A stretch of 6,100 nt of DNA from Cellvibrionales bacterium UBA1963 (lineage in GTDB: Bacteria > Pseudomonadota > Gammaproteobacteria > Pseudomonadales > UBA7434), in the NCBI GenBank assembly GCA_002336035.1, contig DDED01000125.1, forward strand, positions 1-6,100, given 5' to 3'. The position numbers and the translations under genes are program-made. Every line of letters starts with the position of its first letter. Position 1 is the first letter of the stretch. The notes beneath the pieces are model-generated. The model was not told the DNA's origin. It ran no database searches and worked only from the letters and a program-made list of their open reading frames with translations. Shown here one piece after another: positions 1 through 5,939 of the stretch.

Positions 1-2
1 AA

Positions 3-422
3 AAAAGAGTTGCCTATTTTGTTGATTTAGGTAAGAAGCAAAAGATTATTGATAAATGGGTCGCTGATATTTTTCATAAATTCTTAACCTCAAAAATTAA
101 AAAAAAGATCCGTTCATATGAGAAAGCACAGCTTATGCGATATACGCATGGAGGTTTTTACCAGCCTCATTCTGATGCTGATTTTTTTGATGAGGAACGC
201 CAAGAATGGAAGAAGGTGCTTGATCGCGATTATTCTCTTTTGCTGTATTTGAATGATGACTACGAAGGCGGGTCACTTCACTTTGAATATTTCAACTATA
301 CGTTTAAACCTGCTAAGGGAGACTTGTTAATCTTTCCCTCAAACTATTTATATTTACATGAAGCGCGGCGGGTCAAAAGTGGTGTCAGGTATGTTGTGGT
401 TAGTTGGGCAAATATAAAGTGA
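3..422 (+). CDS. 2OG-Fe(II) oxygenase, prolyl 4-hydroxylase-like (5'-truncated)
   Basis: The frame is open from the left edge, so the Met codon at 135 is internal and the true start lies outside the window; 139 residues are visible. The protein looks like the catalytic double-stranded beta-helix of a prolyl-4-hydroxylase-type dioxygenase, which couples oxidative decarboxylation of 2-oxoglutarate to hydroxylation of a substrate. Visible signs, numbered from base 3, are the iron-binding HSD (His56, Asp58) after RYTHGGFYQPHSDAD, the family hallmark LLYLNDDYEGGSLHF (about 80-94), the distal iron ligand His119 in YLHEA, and Arg129 in GVRYVVVSW as the likely 2OG carboxylate ligand. The complete Fe/2OG site is therefore present and the C-terminus ends normally. 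Family membership is well supported. The substrate is unknown: a peptide prolyl residue, a sugar or a lipid are all possible. The gene converges with the acyltransferase gene, leaving 3 bp between the stop codons. Confidence 0.85.
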   Translation, partial: KRVAYFVDLGKKQKIIDKWVADIFHKFLTSKIKKKIRSYEKAQLMRYTHGGFYQPHSDADFFDEERQEWKKVLDRDYSLLLYLNDDYEGGSLHFEYFNYTFKPAKGDLLIFPSNYLYLHEARRVKSGVRYVVVSWANIK

Positions 423-425
423 TTA

Positions 426-1010
426 TTAACTAATGAAAGTTTCATTATTGTCATAATATTCCTTCCACATCGCATCATGATTTTTCATATAGGCTTCCTT
501 GTCTCGATCGCCAATAATTCGTGCTGGATTTCCACTGTAGACCTTCCACTCTTGAGTATCTTTTCTCAAAAGAGTCATAGCGCCGGTTGATACTCCTTTC
601 GCAACGGTGACATTGGGTAGTACCACGGTGTTAGCTCCAAGAATAACGAAGTTTTTAAGTGTTGTTACTCCTCCGCGTTGCTCACCTTGATATTTCTTAG
701 GTATAAGTGTGTGCCCTAAGCCTGTTAAATAATCATCGGAAGCGGCGATAATTCGACAGCCTGGAGCATTGCCTGATAAGTCTTCATAGACAACTTTGCC
801 TAATCCGCCGCCACCTAATATGGTGGTGTTTGACGCTATCTGGCAGAAACACCCAACCTCAAGTTCTGCCGAAATGTAGGTGAAATCATCAATGACACTG
901 TTATCGCCAATACTGACTAATTCGGGATGGCGAATACGAACAGTTTTCCCAATAATAACGTTTTTACCCAAGTGTTTGAGTTTACGTGGATCAAAAAATA
1001 TATTTTCCAT
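426..1010 (-). CDS. Hexapeptide-repeat (LbetaH) acyltransferase, probable sugar O-acetyltransferase
   Basis: This 194-residue cytoplasmic protein has the look of the WbbJ/maa/CAT-like acyltransferases that move an acetyl group from acetyl-CoA to a sugar or sugar nucleotide. Imperfect hexapeptide turns run through residues about 15-60 (GKNVII, GKTVRI, ELVSIGDNSVI, EVGCFCQIASNTTI) and resume at about 117-147 (KNFVILGANTVVLPNVTVAKGVSTGAMTLL). They are split by a loop (about 66-113) holding His100, a candidate catalytic base. The C-terminal VYSGNPARIIGDRDKE (158 on) is the usual family tail. I chose the ATG at 1010; an in-frame TTG at 1022 would add four residues. Neither has a strong Shine-Dalgarno. 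It has no aminotransferase neighbour here, so O-acetylation of a polysaccharide residue is more likely than N-acetylation of an amino sugar, but that is inference. It is transcribed divergently from the glycosyltransferase gene. Confidence 0.85.
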   Translation of the reverse strand: MENIFFDPRKLKHLGKNVIIGKTVRIRHPELVSIGDNSVIDDFTYISAELEVGCFCQIASNTTILGGGGLGKVVYEDLSGNAPGCRIIAASDDYLTGLGHTLIPKKYQGEQRGGVTTLKNFVILGANTVVLPNVTVAKGVSTGAMTLLRKDTQEWKVYSGNPARIIGDRDKEAYMKNHDAMWKEYYDNNETFIS

Positions 1011-1044
1011 ATGAAAAACCAACTGCTATCTTTTATTTAAGCTA

Positions 1045-1074
1045 TTGTTATATTGAATATTATAAGACTATACT
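1045..1074 (+). promoter_or_regulatory. Candidate sigma70 promoter for the glycosyltransferase-gmd pair
   Basis: TTGTTA (1045-1050) and TATACT (1069-1074) are separated by 18 bp in an AT-rich divergent intergenic region. The start of transcription would fall near 1082, giving an untranslated leader of about 80 nt before the ATG at 1164. It is recognised by eye from consensus only. Confidence 0.4.
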
Positions 1075-1092
1075 ACTTGTATTAACTGTCAA
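1059..1092 (-). promoter_or_regulatory. Candidate minus-strand promoter for the acyltransferase, atypical spacer
   Basis: Read on the minus strand there is a perfect TTGACA (1092-1087) and a perfect TATAAT (1064-1059), but the spacer is 22 bp, well beyond the usual 16-18. Either the -10 works with a poor alternative -35, an activator compensates, or one of the hexamers is chance. It overlaps the plus-strand candidate, so the two promoters would compete. Confidence 0.25.
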
Positions 1093-1150
1093 GCCAGTTT
1101 AATTTTTCACCTGATATAGTTTTATTTTTAGGTATTTATCGTTCCTGCTT

Positions 1151-1154
1151 GGAG
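1151..1154 (+). promoter_or_regulatory. Ribosome binding site selecting the ATG at 1164
   Basis: GGAG lies 9 nt upstream of the ATG at 1164. It overlaps the in-frame TTG at 1149, so the TTG cannot use it, which argues for the downstream ATG as the real start. Confidence 0.6.
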
Positions 1155-1163
1155 AAAATAACA

Positions 1164-2267
1164 ATGTCAAAGGAGAGATTCCTTGTATTTCCCCATCATG
1201 CTTTTGGAGGCATGACCAATGTTTTAATGGAAATAGAGATTCGAGTGATTCTTGCCTGCCTTGCAAATAGAACCTTAGTGTCATTAAATAAGTATCCTTG
1301 TGCTCCTCAGGTCGAAGACCATCTTTATGGTCGTTATCGTGAAGCTGCAATATTGGATTTATTCGACCTTCCAGTAAAACATATTAGTATGACAAAGTTA
1401 TATAAACGGGGGTTTAAAGAGTTATATTTTCTCCCTTGGGAAGGTGATTGCGCATCAGAAGCGTATTTTAAATTCTCTGATGATTTAAAATACTCTGAGG
1501 TGGAAGAGGAGGATTTTATTGATGGGCGTCAGTATTGTTGGCAGTTTCCCAATAATGATTCTGACGTCTGGATGGCTTATAGCCAGAAAAGAACTTTTTG
1601 TAATTCAGCTTATTTTTTCTTATCTTCATCCTCACTTAAAAAAAAGATACAGAGTATTATTCAAAGAATTCAGCCTAAGCGGGTTTATTTAGATTTAGCG
1701 GAAAAAATTTCAAAAGATCTAGGTGGCTATAATTCCATTCATATTCGCCTAGGTGATTTTAAGCAGTGGTGGATTAATACGCCAACTGGCCAAGATATTG
1801 TTAATAATATTGCACCTGTTTTTAACGCAAGTGAACCATTAATTATTTGTACTGATAATTCTTTAGATGAAATTTTTTTCCGGCCAGTTCTTAAAGCGTT
1901 TCCTCAATATACCTTTATTGATCAATTTATTATTAATAAGTATCAAAAAGAGTTAGATGCGCTGCCATTTAATGATGCTAACGTTATTGCTTTATTGAGT
2001 TCACTGATTGCCAGTAAGAGTAATATTTTTGCCGGTTCAATTTATAGTACGTTTACCAGTGCCATTCATCGAAGACGATTGTTTGATGATCCGAAGGTGC
2101 CCATATTATTCACCTCTAATCCTTTTGGTGAGAGTGTTAAGATGGAAAATTGTGAATTTAAATCGAGTCATTTAGGCTCTTTCAGTTGGAATAGACTTGC
2201 TTTTCCTAACCCGGCAACTGCTAGAGCAAATGCTTGGCTCAGAGAGTGGCCAGAAACTATCAGTTAA
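1164..2267 (+). CDS. Glycosyltransferase, GDP-fucose O-fucosyltransferase-like
   Basis: This 367-residue protein resembles the GDP-fucose O-fucosyltransferase superfamily (POFUT / O-FucT, related to NodZ and FUT8), which transfers L-fucose from GDP-fucose. The N-terminal Rossmann-like half opens with GGMTNVLMEIEIRVILACLANRTLV (about 15-39), matching the family's GxxNQ-type first motif and its NRTLV. The second motif is SIHIRLGDF (about 191-199), whose Arg195 corresponds to the essential Arg of HxRxGD. Next come a CTDNS strand (229-233) and GSIYSTFTSAIHRRR (about 291-305), like the conserved ySTFs segment that contacts the nucleotide. There is no signal peptide or membrane segment, so it should act in the cytoplasm on a lipid-linked oligosaccharide or a protein. 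The start rests on GGAG 9 nt upstream. gmd follows after 23 bp, consistent with one operon and with a GDP-sugar donor. Sampled stretches are only about 25-30% GC, far below gmd. Superfamily is fairly secure; donor and acceptor are inferred. Confidence 0.75.
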   Translation: MSKERFLVFPHHAFGGMTNVLMEIEIRVILACLANRTLVSLNKYPCAPQVEDHLYGRYREAAILDLFDLPVKHISMTKLYKRGFKELYFLPWEGDCASEAYFKFSDDLKYSEVEEEDFIDGRQYCWQFPNNDSDVWMAYSQKRTFCNSAYFFLSSSSLKKKIQSIIQRIQPKRVYLDLAEKISKDLGGYNSIHIRLGDFKQWWINTPTGQDIVNNIAPVFNASEPLIICTDNSLDEIFFRPVLKAFPQYTFIDQFIINKYQKELDALPFNDANVIALLSSLIASKSNIFAGSIYSTFTSAIHRRRLFDDPKVPILFTSNPFGESVKMENCEFKSSHLGSFSWNRLAFPNPATARANAWLREWPETIS

Positions 2268-2277
2268 TTTTTTAGGT

Positions 2278-2283
2278 AAGGGG
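2278..2283 (+). promoter_or_regulatory. Strong ribosome binding site for the GTG start of gmd
   Basis: AAGGGG lies 7 nt upstream of the GTG at 2291 and supports this non-ATG start. The nearby ATG at 2284 is out of frame. Confidence 0.7.
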
Positions 2284-2290
2284 ATGTGGT

Positions 2291-3433
2291 GTGAATGTAA
2301 AACGTAAAGTAGCGCTCATTACTGGGGTGACGGGCCAAGATGGGTCCTATCTCTTAGAGTTTTTACTTGAGAAAGGCTATGAAGTGCATGGCATTAAGCG
2401 CCGTTCGTCGTCGTACAATACAGACAGGATTGATCATCTGGCCAATGCAGAAGAGGATTACTCAGACCGTTGCTTTCTGCATTACGGCGATTTAACTGAC
2501 GGTGCAAGTTTGACGTCATTGATACAAAGAATTGAGCCGGATGAAATTTATAATTTAGCGGCCATGAGTCATGTGGCGGTTTCATTTGAAACACCAGAAT
2601 ATACGGCTGATGTTGATGCATTAGGCACACTACGCCTGCTTGAGGCGATTCGTTTATCGGGTTTTGAGAAAAAGACACGATTTTATCAAGCAGCAAGTTC
2701 TGAGTTGTACGGTTTGGTTCAGCAAACGCCACAAAATGAATCCACTCCTTTTTACCCGCGCTCACCTTATGCGGCGGCTAAGCTTTACGCTTATTGGATG
2801 ACAGTAAACTATCGCGAGGCTTATGGTATGTTTGCTTGCAACGGAATTTTATTTAATCATGAATCGAAACGGCGAGGCGAGACTTTTGTGTCTCGTAAAA
2901 TCACACGCGGTTTGAGTAATATCTGCTTGGGTAATCAAGATGTTTTATTGCTTGGCAATATGAATGCCAAGAGAGATTGGGGGCATGCTAAAGATTATGT
3001 CGCCATGCAATGGTTGATGCTGCAGCAAGACGATCCAGAAGACTTCGTCATTGCGACCGGTGAGCAGCGTTCAGTAAGGGATTTTGTGAATGCTGCCGCC
3101 GATGAGTTAGGTCTCACCTTAGCATGGCAAGGTGAAGGGCTTAATGAAACGGTGACGGTGACAGCGATTGATCCTTTGAAGGCAGATCAATATAGTCATG
3201 ACCTAGTCGGCAAAACGATTATACAAATTGATTCGCGCTACTTCAGGCCGACAGAAGTTGAATCGTTGTTGGGCGATGCCAGCAAGGCGAAACAGAAATT
3301 ATCTTGGCAGCCTTCCATTTCATTTTCAGAGATGGTGAGCGAAATGGTGTCTTACGATTTAGATAAAGCACGGCGCTTTCAGCTGTTGAGAAAGCAAGGT
3401 TTTGCTGTTGATTTAAATGATGGTCTTGAATAA
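2291..3433 (+). CDS. gmd: GDP-mannose 4,6-dehydratase
   Basis: The product converts GDP-D-mannose to GDP-4-dehydro-6-deoxy-D-mannose using tightly bound NADP+, the first committed step to GDP-L-fucose and to GDP-rhamnose, -perosamine and -colitose. The 380 residues are close to the usual length of about 370 and read end to end like the enterobacterial enzyme. Visible signs are the nucleotide-binding TGVTGQDGSYL (11-21), KRRSSSYNTDRIDHL (37-50), NLAAMSHVAVSFE (88-100), the active site QAASSELYG (133-141) with Ser136 and Glu138, YxxxK as Tyr160 and Lys164, NGILFNHESKRRGETFV, and RDWGHAKDYV. E. coli has Thr where Ser136 sits; the hydroxyl is kept, so activity is expected. The GTG start is supported by AAGGGG 7 nt upstream. 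It follows the fucosyltransferase-like gene by 23 bp, probably in the same transcript, and converges with the oxygenase gene 16 bp away. Sampled stretches run about 47-55% GC, clearly richer than its upstream neighbour. Confidence 0.97.
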   Translation: MNVKRKVALITGVTGQDGSYLLEFLLEKGYEVHGIKRRSSSYNTDRIDHLANAEEDYSDRCFLHYGDLTDGASLTSLIQRIEPDEIYNLAAMSHVAVSFETPEYTADVDALGTLRLLEAIRLSGFEKKTRFYQAASSELYGLVQQTPQNESTPFYPRSPYAAAKLYAYWMTVNYREAYGMFACNGILFNHESKRRGETFVSRKITRGLSNICLGNQDVLLLGNMNAKRDWGHAKDYVAMQWLMLQQDDPEDFVIATGEQRSVRDFVNAAADELGLTLAWQGEGLNETVTVTAIDPLKADQYSHDLVGKTIIQIDSRYFRPTEVESLLGDASKAKQKLSWQPSISFSEMVSEMVSYDLDKARRFQLLRKQGFAVDLNDGLE

Positions 3434-3449
3434 TGATCTAACAATAATT

Positions 3450-4796
3450 TTAAACGGTTGATCCTTTAAACGTTTTTTCGACAAAATGATAAAAACAAAC
3501 AATTGCCCGCTGGCCTTTCGGTAAAGGCTTTCGCCAGTGTTCAAGTTCTGTGCCTCGATACAATAAACCGCTGCCAATGGCTAAATTAACAGCGGTGGTT
3601 TGATTGTTTTTCTTTAAAAATATAGGCCAAGGTTCAGTTGTTTGGTCTTTTTCATCTGACATATCAAATACGATAGAAAGGTTGAACTGGCACTGCGGTC
3701 GATCGACATGAGGTTTTAATTCGGCACCGTCTAAATAACAGCCTAAATAAGCATATGAGGGTTTTAAATCCTTACCGGTAACAAGACTAACTAACTTGGT
3801 TAAACGAAGGTGAAGGGCAGCTGTGACGCTTTCGTTATGAATACCCATTCGGCGTTCGACTTGACCATCATTGAGTGGACCAAAATAATGATGGGAAACC
3901 AGTTCCCTCATGTGTCGTTGCAAAGTGAGTTGCTGTTTGCTTGAAATAATATCGTCAATTTTGGCATAGGCTTGCCGCTTAAAATTGACGCGGGCTATCT
4001 CAATTTTTTGTTTCCATTGTGATTTTTGTTCTTTGACCCGTATTCTATTGCTTATCGACTCAGGGCTTAGATCGAGTTCATTCATCTTGTTCTTAGGCAC
4101 AACAGTGGCGAAAGGCAGTCGGCTACCAGCCTCACAACCCCAGAGGACATTAGCGTTAGGCACTTCGGGTATTTTTGTGCCTAGCAGCTTTAACATAGGC
4201 TCTGGTATTGGATTATTTTCAACTTGCAAATAAAGCCTTTCTGCAGAGGCTATTTGCTGTTGCCAGTCAGAATTGTCAAGTGAGGGGTAATAGACAATAC
4301 TAGGCGGTTGTTGATCGACAAGCACGCCTAGGGTGTTTAGTACATTCAAGTTTTCTTGAGTTAATGAGGTGATATCGGCATTATTAGCAAGATAATGACG
4401 GACAATCCATTTTACCAAATCAGCTTTGGCTGTAATATCGAGCGATTTTCTGCTTGATGGTTGATCTGCAAAGCGTGCAATAATGGTCAACGTTATGTCG
4501 ACATGCTGATAAAAGCGAATGCTGTTTTCTTGATCGATGTTGATGGTTTTGGCTATGTTGAGTTCAGTGAATGCAGTAATAAGTGTATTATCGCAGGCAG
4601 ATAAGACAGGTATAGCCGATGTATTCTCAGCCACAGAAGAGAGAATTTCCTTCAATGCAGGGTAGCGATTAAAGGCGAAGTCATGATGGCTGGCGACAGA
4701 TGCTTTGCTGTCATTGACGGTAAACGTAGCAATGAGTCGAAGTGATGAGTTGAGCTGCATGACTTGCGCCTTTTGATTGCCATGATAAAACGGCAT
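3450..4796 (-). CDS. Uncharacterised protein with C-terminal 2OG-Fe(II) dioxygenase domain
   Basis: This is a 448-residue protein whose last 150 residues form a probable Fe(II)/2-oxoglutarate dioxygenase fold. Numbered from the second Met, the block PSYAYLGCYLDGAELKPHVDRPQCQF carries the HxD iron pair His363/Asp365. It is followed by EPWPIFL, GSGLLYRGTELEHWR with distal His420, and Arg430 in GQRAIVCFYHFV as the likely 2OG ligand. From memory, this PSYxYxxxYxxGAxLxxHxDRxQC pattern recurs in uncharacterised bacterial oxygenases; I cannot name the family. The first 285 or so residues match nothing I recognise. They appear soluble, without signal peptide or membrane segments, and contain short helical stretches (such as about 128-160) that could be winged-helix-like. 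GAGG at 4807-4810 is 10 nt from this ATG but only 1 nt from the ATG at 4805, hence the chosen start; the longer form adds three residues. It lies antisense between gmd and the synthase-like gene. Substrate unknown. Confidence 0.75.
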   Translation of the reverse strand: MPFYHGNQKAQVMQLNSSLRLIATFTVNDSKASVASHHDFAFNRYPALKEILSSVAENTSAIPVLSACDNTLITAFTELNIAKTINIDQENSIRFYQHVDITLTIIARFADQPSSRKSLDITAKADLVKWIVRHYLANNADITSLTQENLNVLNTLGVLVDQQPPSIVYYPSLDNSDWQQQIASAERLYLQVENNPIPEPMLKLLGTKIPEVPNANVLWGCEAGSRLPFATVVPKNKMNELDLSPESISNRIRVKEQKSQWKQKIEIARVNFKRQAYAKIDDIISSKQQLTLQRHMRELVSHHYFGPLNDGQVERRMGIHNESVTAALHLRLTKLVSLVTGKDLKPSYAYLGCYLDGAELKPHVDRPQCQFNLSIVFDMSDEKDQTTEPWPIFLKKNNQTTAVNLAIGSGLLYRGTELEHWRKPLPKGQRAIVCFYHFVEKTFKGSTV

Positions 4797-4806
4797 TTTA
4801 TTCATG

Positions 4807-4810
4807 CCTC
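4807..4810 (-). promoter_or_regulatory. Ribosome binding site for the oxygenase gene, decides the start
   Basis: GAGG on the minus strand is 1 nt from the first possible ATG (4805) and 10 nt from the second (4796). Spacing favours the second Met, though 10 nt is near the upper limit. Confidence 0.4.
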
Positions 4811-4922
4811 GCTGACACTATCAGCTATAGTCTATTAGGTGGTTCTCGTGTTAGCTGTGTCATTGGCATAGTTTTCCGCCACCTATGGTTAATGATAGCC
4901 GTTATTTATTCGCCTGTCAGGT

Positions 4923-4951
4923 TTGGGCGGTCGAGATTTAAATATTATAGT
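4923..4951 (+). promoter_or_regulatory. Candidate sigma70 promoter for the fucose-synthase-like gene
   Basis: TTGGGC (4923-4928) and TATAGT (4946-4951) are spaced 17 bp apart, with a start of transcription near 4958 and a leader of about 37 nt. A small perfect dyad, CCTG-T-CAGG (4913-4921), abuts the -35 and could be an operator, or chance. The rest of the 4797-4994 divergent region shows no other clear element. Recognised by eye only. Confidence 0.4.
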
Positions 4952-4984
4952 TATCATATGCTTAAGATAAATTCTTTGAGTTTT

Positions 4985-4989
4985 GAGAG
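4985..4989 (+). promoter_or_regulatory. Ribosome binding site selecting the ATG at 4995
   Basis: GAGAG lies 5 nt upstream of the ATG at 4995. In-frame TTG (4983) and GTG (4989) codons overlap this site, so they are less likely starts. Confidence 0.5.
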
Positions 4990-4994
4990 TGACA

Positions 4995-5915
4995 ATGATT
5001 CTAGTTACAGGTGCAACTGGTTTTTTAGGTAAACGCGTGTGTAGGCAGTTGCAGGCTGCAGGCCTGCCGTTTACGGCAACATCGAAAAGTTTGGGTGTTG
5101 ATTTGCGTAATCGTTCTGAATTAAGCGATTTGATGACCGACACTCAACCACAATACATTCTTAACTGCGCAGCGTTTGTGGGTGGTATTCAGTTTGGCCA
5201 TCAGCATCCTGTCGAGTTGTTCCAGAATAATTTACAAATGACGTTGAATTTACTCGAAGCCGCGCAACGGTTTGGCGTTGCTCGAGTAGTGAATCCGATA
5301 TCTAACTGCGCCTATCCAGGGGATGCAACGTTATTTAAAGAAGATGAGTTCTGGAATGGGCCCTTACATGACTCGGTGATGGTCTATGGATTTGTAAGGA
5401 AGGCTTCTTGGGTGGGAGCCTGGGCTTATGCTCAACAATACAAGCTTGATGTAATGAATATTATTTTATCCAATATGTACGGTCCTCAAGATCACTTTGA
5501 AGCTGAACGATCTCACGCATTGGGTGCATTAATCATGAAGTTTGTTGAAGCGAAACAGAACGCTTTTCCCCATGTTGATGTATGGGGTAGTGGTAAACCG
5601 GTTCGCGAGTGGTTACATGTCGATGATGGTGCTCAAGCGATGATAAGATCAATCTCTGTAGCGCCTTCACTTGAGCCCATTAATATTGGCATTGCAAAGG
5701 GAATCTCAGTTATTGATATGGCTAAGATGATCAGTGATATCGTGGGATACGAAGGTGAAATCAAGTTAGATTTAACCAAGCTTGATGGCGCGCCTTATAA
5801 AACGGTCGATGGCGCACGCGGCCGATCGCATTTTGGCTGGCAACCTGAAATAGCCTTTGAGCAGGGTGTGCGCGATACAGTCGCTTGGTATCTAGAACAT
5901 AAAAATACAGTCTAA
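4995..5915 (+). CDS. GDP-L-fucose synthase-like SDR (Fcl/WcaG family)
   Basis: This 306-residue extended short-chain dehydrogenase most resembles GDP-L-fucose synthase, which epimerises C3/C5 of GDP-4-keto-6-deoxymannose and reduces C4 with NADPH in the cytoplasm. It opens with MILVTGATGFLG (Rossmann glycine motif 5-12), which supports the ATG start over upstream TTG/GTG codons. Fcl-type landmarks in order are NCAAFVGGI (57-65), SNCAYP with Ser103 and Cys105, Tyr131, NMYGPQDHF (160-168), SHALGAL with His174, VWGSGKPVREWLHVDD (196-211) and KLDGAPYKTVD (262-272). Ser103, Cys105, Tyr131 and His174 match E. coli Ser107, Cys109, Tyr136 and His179. The oddity is residue 135: the YxxxK lysine is Arg (YGFVRK), with Lys136 next to it. 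Gmd in the same window makes the expected substrate. A reductase giving another GDP-6-deoxyhexose is an alternative. It has its own candidate promoter and is followed 24 bp later by the cupin-like gene. Confidence 0.85.
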   Translation: MILVTGATGFLGKRVCRQLQAAGLPFTATSKSLGVDLRNRSELSDLMTDTQPQYILNCAAFVGGIQFGHQHPVELFQNNLQMTLNLLEAAQRFGVARVVNPISNCAYPGDATLFKEDEFWNGPLHDSVMVYGFVRKASWVGAWAYAQQYKLDVMNIILSNMYGPQDHFEAERSHALGALIMKFVEAKQNAFPHVDVWGSGKPVREWLHVDDGAQAMIRSISVAPSLEPINIGIAKGISVIDMAKMISDIVGYEGEIKLDLTKLDGAPYKTVDGARGRSHFGWQPEIAFEQGVRDTVAWYLEHKNTV

Positions 5916-5927
5916 TTAAAGCTTAAA

Positions 5928-5932
5928 AAGGA
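5928..5932 (+). promoter_or_regulatory. Ribosome binding site for the GTG start at 5940
   Basis: AAGGA lies 7 nt upstream of a GTG that opens the last reading frame, and it falls in the short gap after the synthase-like gene. It supports a real start of translation there. Confidence 0.6.
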
Positions 5933-5939
5933 CAGTGAA

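Noticed and set aside
1099..1350. Minus-strand open frame opposite the start of the glycosyltransferase gene
   Set aside because: Low-complexity translation without recognisable motifs; the plus-strand frame has clear family motifs and a ribosome site.
2394..2765. Open antisense frame of about 120 codons inside gmd
   Set aside because: It lies wholly opposite a highly conserved gene, and its translation looks like no protein family.
3449..3472. Direct repeat TTTAAACG (3449-3456 and 3465-3472) near the end of the oxygenase gene
   Set aside because: It is eight bases, AT-rich, mostly inside coding sequence, and has no matching copy at the other end of the gene to suggest an insertion.
3985..4233. 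Plus-strand open frame within the oxygenase gene
   Set aside because: It is short, antisense to a long coding frame, and has no convincing ribosome site or motif.
4814..4834. Small dyads (CTGA/TCAG, ACTAT/ATAGT) upstream of the oxygenase gene
   Set aside because: The four- to five-base arms overlap each other and do not extend, so chance is the simplest explanation.
4926..4933. GGCGGTCG resembling the RfaH ops element (GGCGGTAG) of polysaccharide operons
   Set aside because: It has one core mismatch, lacks the expected T three bases further on, and overlaps the predicted -35 box when it should lie in the transcribed leader.
4889..5143. Minus-strand open frame across the divergent region and the start of the synthase-like gene
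   Set aside because: It overlaps the Rossmann motif coding region and candidate promoter; the translation has no family features.
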